Part shown: one piece after another, positions 56,701 through 64,000 of the stretch
How positions within the stretch are numbered: position 1 is the stretch's first letter
Layout: each line of letters opens with the position of its first letter
Source of the DNA: Stomoxys calcitrans
Taxonomy: Eukaryota; Arthropoda; Insecta; Diptera; Muscidae
Assembly: GCF_963082655.1 (NCBI RefSeq)
Contig: NC_081555.1
Span: 182,859,424 to 182,923,423 of the forward strand
Direction of reading: 5' to 3'
Length of the DNA stretch: 64,000 nt
Notes under the pieces: model-generated
Databases searched by the model: none
Seen by the model: the letters and a program-made list of their open reading frames with translations, nothing else
Told to the model about the DNA's origin: nothing
Position numbers and translations under genes: made by a program

Positions 56701-59700
56701 ATGAACACCTGGGCAGATGTGTAAGCACCTACTGCCAAATCTGGATAGGTATTACCATCCATATCAATGCCACCGGAGAGAGCGAAGCCAAAAGTACTTG
56801 GATAAGGAGCCACACCCACAACATCCTCGGCCCTGATTATCTGCGAAGGCTTCTGCAGAGGACCATTTGCTGAGCCATGGAATATGTAAACTACTCCACG
56901 ACCAAAAGCACCATCGTAGGGAGCACCTACAGCAAAGTCGCCATAGCCATCGCGATTGATGTCACCCAAAGTGGTTAGGGCCAAGCCAAAACGGCCCTTC
57001 GTATTGTAACCATCGCGTATATGTTCAACGGACCAGCGTTCCGCCTGCAAAGGAGATGATAATTAACGATTCATAACAGATTTGGGGATCAAAACTTACT
57101 CCACGTTTTTGCAATAGAATGTAGACACGGCCCACATCATATTTGCCCTCAGTGTTGCCGTGCTCACTATACATGGGAGCACCAATGATTAAATCGTCAA
57201 AACCATCACCATCCACATCCGAAGTGGCCAAAGCATAGCCAAAGTATTCACCAATTTGACGGCCCGTGATATTAAAAATATTCACCATGTTCCATTGGTT
57301 GACAACGATCTTGCCCAGCAAACCGGCGCCGCGTGGCATGCCAATGGCCACATCTTCAATACCATCGCCATTAAAGTGGCCCGAGACCATGGAATAGCCC
57401 AAATAGGAATCGTCATCGCTAGAACTGCTCTCGGCTGTGGAGTAGACTTGATTTTCCGGTCTCGTGACATCCTGTGAGTAGGTTTGACCTAAACGTAAAG
57501 GAAATTCGGAGATTTAGAAAATCACCAAGAAAAAGGCATTAGCCCGGTGGTCTTGTTTCCTTCTCCCACAAGGGTGGTGGAGCTGGTAGTAAAGGTGGGT
57601 TAGTAAGTGATTCATTAAAAAACTGGGATGCAATGAGAGCAATAATACTTCAAACCAATGCAACACATACACCTTTGTTGTATTTACACAAAGTTTTGAT
57701 TTTGTTTGATTTCCAAACGGTAAACCAGGCACTAACACAGCAGGCAGGCAGGCATGCAGGCAGACAACAAGTTCTTCAAAAGGGGTGAATGACGAGGGTA
57801 CACAATGGGGTGAAGGTGAGGTATGAGCCCAAATTTTTGTGATCTTTGAATCCCCAAATAAATGAAATGATGTAAAAATGGAAATCGTATGGATGGACCA
57901 TTATGACAAGGTGCGAAATGGATGCGATTGATGAGGTGCGAACGCTAATTCTGGGTTGGGTTGTTATACTAGAACTAAAATTAAACCCCTTGGTTGGGCA
58001 AAAACATTAAAAAAAAAATGCACTTAAAATAATTTCAATTGGCGTCAAACTGAAACAGCGTTGTAAGAGTTTGCAGCTTAAAAGATGAAACCACTTGAAA
58101 AATGGATTTCGACAACTTATGTCATTAACCCTTTTTTTCAGAAAAGAATTGTTTAAATTTGAGTTTTTACAAATTAAATATTCATATGTATTGTCATATC
58201 CACAAGGGATGTGTTCTGAAACGAACGACAATTGTTAGCTTGGTAAAGACTCTATTACACATGTCATGACAAGTCATGTCATGTCATGTTATGACATGTC
58301 ATTTCATGTTATGACATGTCATGTCATGTTATGACATATCATATCATGTTATGACATGTTTATTGACATGTCAAATTTAGCACATGTAGAGTTGTACATG
58401 TCGTATGATGCAAGTGCAACTAGAATGTGAAAATCACTTTTCAAAATAGCACATGTCATTTTTTGGTTTAGAGCGTTCTCTATTCCTTCTGACAACAACA
58501 TAAAGAAATCAGCTTTTTTTGTTGTCAGTCGATTGAAGGCAACTCAAATTAAATTATTTTATGATTTAACCACCTTTCTCACAACTTTTACAATTTTTGA
58601 GCATAAAAACTCGGATTTGCTAACATTTTTAGGTTATGTCATACGAAAATAACATACAGGTGTAATAGCAAAAATGATGAATCGTATGTGAATTGACAAT
58701 TTTGACAAACATTTCAAATCACGTGTGTATTCAAAAAAGTGACATGACAACTATTGGGTTGCCCAAAAAGTAATTGTGGATTTTTTAAAAGAAAGTAAAT
58801 GCATTTTTAATAAAACTTAGAATGAACTTTAATCAAATATACTTTTTTTACACTTTTTTTCTAAATCAAGCTAAAAGTACCAGCTGATAACTGACAGAAG
58901 AAAGAATGCAATTACAGAGTCGCAAGCTGTGAAAAAATTTGTCAACGCCGACTATATGAAAAATCCGCAATTACTTTTTGGGCAACCCAATACATAACGT
59001 GTAATAGCGGCTTAAGCAAAGTCAGCTGTTGTAAAAATGGAAAACAGCTGGTTTCATATATTTCGCAAAATTTTTCGACACGTAATTTTGTAATAATTTA
59101 CAAATTAATTTACTATTTACGAAGGGATAAAAAGTGTAAATGGTTAAAATGCTGCATTCGACTTGCATGAATCTTAAGTCCGCCACTTTTACGATATTAG
59201 GAAGAACAAGCAGACCGTATGTCATGGTCGTATACGGTCTTTGGTTTTTCCTTTTATGTGTTAAACTTTTGCTAATAGGTGGCCAGCAGTAAAACTTGGC
59301 TGATTGTACTGAGCTAAAACTTGAATCAGACAGCTCTAATTGATATGTGAGAAGTTTGCCCCTGTTACCTAATGGAATGCTCATGGGCAAATTTGCGATT
59401 GTACTTATACTCTGTGTTGTTACAGAGAAATAGTGATATCGCTAGCTTAATTAAAAGTAAGACAACCAAAAACAATTTTAGTTTGTTTTAGAAAATATTT
59501 TAAGCGAATTTTTACACAGTGTTGGGGAATACGATGAGCTAACACCTATGTCGCCCACTATGGGCAGGCCGATGAAGGATGCTGTAGTATGTTGTAGATG
59601 AGATTTAAGCTAAATGAAATGTATGTATATGAAATTTGTTGTATGTGTATGAGGTGTGGGTGTGGGTGCAGGAAGCCAGGTTACTTGGGGGCAGCTTTTC

Positions 59701-60394
59701 TGGTCACGATCAGTGCTGGGTGCATGGAATCGGTTATAATGGAATTATTTGCATTTTTTCGCTTTTTGCTTTTTCCTTTGGGAAAAACTTCCTTTAGCCT
59801 TTTATCTCTTCCAATATCGAAAACAAAGCATTGAATGAACCATTTATAAATGTACGAGTATGCGCTATATAACAAGAGCACTTGTATGCATGTATGTATG
59901 TATGTATGTATGTGGTATGTACCATGTGTACTAATCACACCAGGTGGCAACGCAAGGAAGCATATTAACTGCAGATACCATTAACAATTAAACTTAAGAT
60001 TAAATGGAGTTCCTTAATCAACTAAAAGCGTGGTGGTAGTGGCGGTGGTATTTCTTTTGTAGTAATTCTTATTCCAGTATCTCTTTTGGAAAAACGAAAT
60101 TAAAAACAATTTACAAAATGACTTCTTGCCAATTGAGAAGATATACAGGAAGGAATTTGTTTTTTTTTTTAGGAGGGTATGCTTTTTTTATGGGATATAC
60201 ATTTGCATTTCTAGGTGTTTTAAATTAATACAAAAAAAAAAACGATTTCTTTTATTAATGTTGGCGATTGCAGGAGACCAAGTTGGGTTAATTCACTATC
60301 TTTGGTTTCATTAAATTACCTCCGGTGCCGAAAGGCTGATAAAAAGGCGGCTTATATGGGAAGGTGGCATTTGGTGACACGGAGTAGGATTGTC
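53647..60394 (-). CDS. if: Integrin alpha-PS2 (inflated), 3' part, five exons
   Basis: This is the C-terminal part of an integrin alpha chain, a single-pass surface receptor that pairs with an integrin beta chain and binds extracellular matrix. Exons on the minus strand are 60320-60394 (cassette), 57100-57488, 56167-57044, 53797-56089 and 53647-53736. Every intron has GT..AG ends and the phases join without a break. The product shows four calcium-binding FG-GAP blades, thigh/calf domains, a furin-type site RTRR, a transmembrane helix and the tail KVGFFNRNRP ending GDEHL. That tail is what points to alpha-PS2 rather than alpha-PS1 or PS3. The first blades and signal peptide are upstream of the window. 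A large low-complexity insertion precedes the furin site. Identification rests on recalled family features, not on a search. Confidence 0.93.
53797..56089 (-). CDS. if: Integrin alpha-PS2 large exon: calf domains, Q/G-rich insert, furin site, TM helix
   Basis: A 2293-nt exon with acceptor CTTTAG|GACTGTGG and donor TACAAG|GTATGG. Calf-like beta-sandwich sequence occupies about 55310-56089. From about 55300 down to 54200 the chain becomes a long low-complexity segment: Gly/Gln/Asn/Tyr/Ser-rich, with poly-Gln runs (about 54650-54690) and three tandem copies of a roughly 20-residue Ser/Tyr/His/Gln unit at about 54285-54450. The furin-type site RTRR followed by DEPEE is at 54169-54180. After it come the conserved Cys pairs of the light chain (SPCRATKCETLRC) and the transmembrane helix PLWVVVLAACVGALILLLLI at about 53815-53875. 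The heavy chain and light chain would stay disulphide-linked. The long plus-strand ORFs opposite this exon are composition artefacts. Confidence 0.93.
56167..57044 (-). CDS. if: Integrin alpha-PS2 exon: blades 6-7 and thigh domain start
   Basis: An 878-nt exon with acceptor TTTGCAG|GCG and donor ATTAA|GTAAGT. It carries two more FG-GAP loops, INRDGYGDFAVG and MDGNTYPDLAVG, completing the propeller, then the linker into the thigh domain (SRPVAAVDAATYF). Cysteines consistent with the conserved thigh disulphides are visible (KACSS, PCTNLTTCWS). An Arg cluster, VRRRRAALEP, occurs near 56280-56300; it could be a processing site but is more likely a surface loop. The exon ends two bases into a Lys codon that is completed by the first base of the next exon. 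Confidence 0.93.
57100..57488 (-). CDS. if: Integrin alpha-PS2 exon: beta-propeller blades 4 and 5
   Basis: A 389-nt exon with acceptor TTTAG|GT at 57489-57490 and donor GGA|GTAAGT at 57099. It begins with the last two bases of a Gly codon, giving GQTYSQDVTRPEN, then an acidic Ser-rich linker (SSSSDDDSYLGYS). Two FG-GAP calcium loops follow: FNGDGIEDVAIG and VDGDGFDDLIIG. In integrin alpha chains such DxDxDxxxD loops are in the last blades of the seven-bladed propeller, so these are read as blades 4 and 5. It ends in phase 0 and splices to the next exon across a 55-nt intron. Confidence 0.93.
58262..58365. repeat. 20-bp palindromic tandem repeat (ATGTTATGACATGTCATGTC)
   Basis: ATGTT recurs at 58286, 58306, 58326 and 58346, exactly every 20 bases, with one or two substitutions per unit. 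The units are largely self-complementary. Confidence 0.85.
58754..58990. mobile_element. Mariner-type MITE, 237 bp, intact
   Basis: TIRs of about 32 bp beginning TTGGGTTGCCCAAAAAGTAA with a single mismatch between the ends, flanked by TA on both sides (58752-58753, 58991-58992). It has no coding capacity and serves as the empty-site reference for the copy at 44195/50688. It lies within the 58245-59014 element, in an intron of inflated. Confidence 0.88.
59308..59396 (+). mobile_element. SINE 3' fragment in inflated intron
   Basis: GAGCTAAAACTTGAATCAGA through GGAATGCTCATGGGCAAATT matches the 3' end of the SINE family. Confidence 0.75.
59886..59913. repeat. (ATGT)n microsatellite
   Basis: Six to seven ATGT units within the inflated intron. 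Confidence 0.9.
60320..60394 (-). CDS. if: Alternative cassette exon of integrin alpha-PS2 (exon 8 equivalent)
   Basis: A 75-nt exon, bounded by an AG acceptor at 60396-60395 and a GTAATT donor from 60319. It begins with two bases completing a codon and ends with one base, so it is phase 1 at both ends and can be skipped without a frame change. It encodes 25 residues beginning GQSYSVSPNATFPYK, rich in Pro and aromatic residues, with an N-A-T glycosylation sequon. It lies immediately upstream, in splicing order, of the exon carrying propeller blade 4. Drosophila alpha-PS2 is known to have a 25-residue alternatively spliced exon 8 between blades 3 and 4 (PS2C and PS2m8 forms) that changes ligand response; length, phase and position agree. 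The polypyrimidine tract is poor, as for many regulated exons. It is too short to be found by ORF length. Confidence 0.85.
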
Positions 60395-61479
60395 CTTTAG
60401 TTTATTTGTGGTAATTTGTGATGATTTTGTGGTTGGTTTATTTATTTTTATATATTTTTCGATTATTTGGATTTATAATCAGAGATAGAGATAGAGATAC
60501 ATGGTGGTTGGTGGCATACGATTTACGTTTTAAAGGTGATCGTTAATGAGTATACAACGAGCGTCACAACATTTGGTTTAGATTTAGAAATTGAGACATT
60601 TAAGACAATTATGTTTGGTAGGAGAAAGTGTGCACGAACATTAAAAAAAAACAAGAAAAAAATAAACAATTTGAAAATTATTAATATTTGGCCACAATAA
60701 CAAGCATAGAACATTACATCTATATACAGTGAGCGTAAAATGAGGTGTACAAAAGTATTTGCTTTCATATAGTTTTAATTTTGGCCTTTAGATTGACGAT
60801 CACAAAATTTAACCTTCTATAAAACTGTTTTAAGTTTTGTGTATATTTAGTTTTATATTAAAACCTAGAAATCAAAAACAAACATAGCTGATGGTCTTAG
60901 CAGCCAAAGATTCTATTTTAATTATGTACTAACTTACATTGACCATAAGCTCAGTATTTGTAAAAATAAATAATAAACAATTGCTTTTGTACACTATATT
61001 TTGCCGCTCACTGTATGCATATATACTGATAAAGGGAAAAATATATCTTACAATTAATTATTCAAATACATATTGTTGAGATTGTGTTAACGCGTGCATT
61101 GAGTTTTACTTGTTCTTATCATTACCAAAAGAACTTAAAAATATATACCAGGACTTGTTTTTGCATAACACGAATAAAACATTTCTGAGTCTTTTTTAAA
61201 AAAATCGAATTAACACAATCTTTGAGTACATGTATGCAATAGGAGTGTCCACAATACAAATACAACTACCAACTGTATTCTGTATTATTCTACTAACGGT
61301 CTTTCATCGCACTACCATTCGTATAGAACAATTGATATATTCCACTAATGAATGGTAACAGTTCAACTAAAAGCCTATTCGTCATTCATGACTGTCGACA
61401 GCCATTTGCAGATATTCTAATCTAATCTATTAGAATATCATATTCTAATCAATCGAAATACTGATTCAGGTTGCTTGAA

Positions 61480-61650
61480 AAAAAGCCCCTTGGATGGGGT
61501 GTGACCCCTGACACTTAATTTTAATACCAGATTCATTTTCTACTCTTATGTTCCATTCATTTAAGTCCCATTTTTACCGACCGGTCTATAAATCCGTTTG
61601 GGGTTTTTTGGGGTGGGGCGTTCCCCCTTGATATTGACTGACAAATTTAA
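61480..61650 (-). repeat. ~125-bp repeat family, single unit in inflated intron
   Basis: TTCATTTTCTACTCTTATGT and TTCCATTCATTTAAGTCCCA match the minus-orientation unit. Confidence 0.6.
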
Positions 61651-62127
61651 ATGTATGATTTAAGTTTTTAGGTTATTATTAAGGTAACAAATATTGGTTA
61701 AGTATTAAAATATAAAAATTCGTATTAATCTATTCACCCATGATATCAATATCTCGGTTATATCGCAAAATTATGAAAGAGCCCTAATAAACAGTTTGGC
61801 CAAAGGATTCTAATCACTTTTGGGTTTTTGTTCTGCTAACCCAATATAATGGATCTAACTTGGAATTTCCCACCCTCAGATTGACTGTTGTACAGTGTTG
61901 TCAGGACAATATGGAACTTTCATGTATCGTAATTGGGTGAGAAATATGAAGTTTACATTAAAAATGTTTCTCAAGAAAGGCCCTTTGTATTTCCACAATG
62001 CACAATTTGGAATATTTTAATTTTGCAAACCGTAATAAACGATTGAAACCGAGTAAAATCCACCAGGTCTTAAAAAGATAAACAGATTTTCCAGATGGGG
62101 TACTTTATTGAACGCCCTTTAGGGGGG

Positions 62128-62488
62128 AATATACCCTCGGTCTATCTGTGATGTATCCTATTGAAATTGGAAAAAATCAGTTCTGATTTGGATACAGCTT
62201 CCATATGTAAGTTCGTCAAATTTGAACCAAAATTTCTATTATATGGTCTTTCGTTAACCGATTCTCACGAAATTCGGATCGAAACTTTATTTTATAACTC
62301 GCATAAAATCTTTTATCCGATATGGCCTTTTAAGGATGTGGAAATCCAAATTTGTTGTTCTATCGTAGGAAAATCTAACAATGTTCTATTTGATATTTCA
62401 ATAGGTATCCAAATTAAAATCTGACAAGATTTCGAGATAAGTTCTACATATAAAAGAGTCACGTACACCAGGTGGTGTAGGGTATTAT
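62128..62488 (+). repeat. Family C-like repeat in inflated intron
   Basis: Starts TATACCCTCGGTCTATC and ends CAGGTGGTGTAGGGTATT. Confidence 0.55.
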
Positions 62489-62514
62489 ATTTTTTTTTGC
62501 TTTTGGTGTAAGAT

Positions 62515-63190
62515 CGTATGCGTTTTGGAACTTGCAAGGCCTTATCTTAATTTAGTTTTTCAATACATGTTGCATCCTTTCACGAGATATTTTTAGATCT
62601 CTAGCCATTTGATTGGAGGCCACCGTAACGCAGAGGTAGAGAATGTCTGCCTATGTCGCTGAACGCATGGGTTCGAATTCTGGTAGAAACATCATCGGTG
62701 GTTTGCCCCTCCTAATGCTGGCGACATTTGTGAGGTAAAAAACTTCTTCCCAAAGAGGTGTCGCTCTGCAGCACACCATTCGGACTCGTCTCTAAATAGG
62801 AGGTCCCTTATCATTGAGCTTAATATCGATTGTGAGAAGTTTGCCCCAGTCCCTAAATAGAATGTTCATGGGCAATTTGCTTTTTGCTTTTTCTAGCCAT
62901 TTGATTACCACTACAGCATGGATTTCATTGAATTTGAGTCTTCACTCACTAACCATTTCATGTGTAGCTGCAGTTTTTTTTGGAATACCACCATGGCGTT
63001 TGACAACGTTACCAGTATCCTTGTAACCATTTATGGTGCGATATACAAAAATTTTCTTCACATTGAAGTACTTTAGGTCGCCAACAATAGCTGGGGATGA
63101 CTCCAGCCAAATAAACTCAGAAGCAAGTGCTATTGGTGGCAATATAATGATCTGTAAATAAAACAAATACCACGAAGCTGTCATTTCTGT
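62515..63190 (-). pseudogene. Tc1/mariner transposase N-terminal remnant, split by SINE
   Basis: Minus-strand translation gives KKIFVYRTINGYKDTGNV and GGIPKKTAATHEMV, resembling the helix-turn-helix start of Tc1-like transposases (T...RYK.TG....R..SGRPR). Beyond the SINE it continues with CKFQNAYDLTPKAKK, matching the conserved PYKFQKA..LTP..K segment. There are stops and a frameshift. Confidence 0.7.
62615..62891 (+). mobile_element. tRNA-derived SINE, full length, with target duplication
   Basis: 277 bp. The A-box region CGTAACGCAGAGGTAG and B box GGGTTCGAATTCTGG are followed by the complete body and a T-rich tail (TTTGCTTTTTGC). A perfect 15-bp duplication TCTAGCCATTTGATT flanks it (62600-62614 and 62892-62906), the signature of LINE-type retroposition. 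It interrupts a Tc1 transposase remnant. Confidence 0.92.
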
Positions 63191-64000
63191 CATTACGACA
63201 GATAGAAATACCAGTGTGATTTTGATAGCGCTCCATGTTAGCTACCCTGTACTTATTGCCGAAAAGTCCTTGGACTTAAACTTTCGCCTGACTATTAGCC
63301 AGTCTCCAGCAGCACCTTTTGTGAGCGTAGCTAACTACCAAATTGTGATTGCATGATTCATATAGAATGCCAAGACTGCCATATATTAACACACCATACA
63401 AAAATCATTCTTAACTTAAAGTGCTCTTAGAGCGTAATTTGTATTACAAATATGTGGACAATCCTTTTGCAATATTGAGATAAAATATGAAATATTACAT
63501 ATACTTACATTATACATATTTGAAAGGATATAGAATATATACATACGAGTACAATGATAATAGTAGCATACAATAAAAATAACCTTTTTAACAAAAAAAT
63601 TTGCGCTTTGGAGTATATTTAAGCACTATTTTGTGCTAGGTTTGTGATAATCCGAGATAATGCTATAAAAGCTTATTATTCAGCTTTATAAACTATGATG
63701 ATGAAGATTTGAAGCTTGGCAGCTTAGCATTGAATTGAACAAAGTAAACAATTTTACATAAAACCAACTAAAATTGACTTAAGCCTAGAGCGGCGATGTG
63801 ATATCCACACATCCTTTAAATGCAAAGCACAAAATGTTTTTTTTTTTTACTTCTTACTTTGTAATTTTATGAAAAAGGGAACAGCATTGAGATGAGTTTT
63901 TTTACATGACAGCTTACAAGCTTTTTTTCTGTGCATCGCTTAATACGAGGGTAAATTCTTGAAGGATACCAAAACACTTAAAAGAAGTTGTAGTAAATAA

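Larger units (their letters stand above)
58245..59014. mobile_element. Putative TIR element with palindromic 20-bp satellite
   Basis: CTATTACAC (58252-58260) and GTGTAATAG (58999-59007) form a perfect 9-bp inverted pair inside longer imperfect ends. Just inside the left end lie four exact-period 20-bp units (58286-58365), each with a GACATGTC-like palindrome. The mariner MITE 58754-58990 is inserted near the right end. No clear target duplication was identified and the superfamily is unknown. Confidence 0.5.
57489..60319 (-). other. if: Intron of inflated between cassette exon and blade-4 exon
   Basis: A 2.8-kb intron, much longer than the 55-77 nt introns further 3'. It holds a TIR-bounded element with a 20-bp satellite (58245-59014), a mariner-type MITE nested in that (58754-58990), a SINE fragment (59308-59396) and a (ATGT)n microsatellite. 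The acceptor for the blade-4 exon has a normal pyrimidine-rich tract. Confidence 0.8.
60395..64000 (-). other. if: Upstream intron of inflated, no exon recognised
   Basis: I found no sequence coding for propeller blades 1-3 or a signal peptide on the minus strand here, so the preceding exon should lie beyond the window and end with a single G of a split Gly codon. Contents are AT-rich unique sequence, one ~125-bp-family unit (61480-61650), a repeat with a GGTGTAGGGTAT end (62128-62488) and a Tc1 remnant interrupted by a SINE. Confidence 0.6.

Overview
The window is AT-rich animal DNA with one recognisable host gene, the 3' half of the integrin alpha-PS2 gene (inflated, if), on the minus strand at about 52.8-60.4 kb. 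Fly-sized introns (55-77 nt), an alpha-PS2-type cytoplasmic tail and a tRNA-derived SINE with many copies point to a brachyceran fly. The large load of repeats of the 'TATACCC ... GGGTATA' type suggests a calyptrate such as a muscid or blow fly; that last step is inference.

Layout. 1-53 kb lies downstream of the integrin gene and looks intergenic or intronic to something outside the window. It holds no intact host gene that I can support and is a nested stack of decayed mobile elements: LINE 3' ends (1.3, 11.6, 22.7, 26.0 kb), hAT-like elements (1.66-2.38 and 6.01-7.76 kb), Tc1/mariner remnants (8.1, 37.1, 38.8-40.8, 41.6-42.8 kb), a palindromic Tc1/mariner derivative with protein-coding arms (19.3-19.9 kb), several copies of a tRNA-derived SINE, three families of unclassified repeats with TATACCC-type ends, and a foldback-like array of about 125-bp units (36.1-38.5 kb). 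A young BEL/Pao LTR retrotransposon (44.3-50.5 kb, identical 577-bp LTRs) sits inside a small mariner-type MITE. Its single 1617-residue ORF has lost the whole integrase and runs from RNase H straight into the C-terminal part of an envelope-like protein.

52.8-60.4 kb: five coding exons of alpha-PS2 in reverse order (terminal exon 53647-53736, then 53797-56089, 56167-57044, 57100-57488, and a 75-nt cassette 60320-60394). All splice sites and phases agree. The cassette has the length, position and symmetrical phase expected of the alternatively spliced 25-residue exon (exon 8) of Drosophila alpha-PS2. The exons for propeller blades 1-3 and the signal peptide must lie beyond 64 kb. The intron between the cassette and the next exon carries a nested MITE pair and a SINE fragment; the upstream intron (60.4-64 kb) carries a Tc1 remnant split by a SINE with a perfect 15-bp target duplication.

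The alpha-PS2 chain would act at the cell surface with a beta-PS partner to link extracellular matrix to the cytoskeleton. The other sequences are mostly mobile-element history rather than a cooperating gene system.
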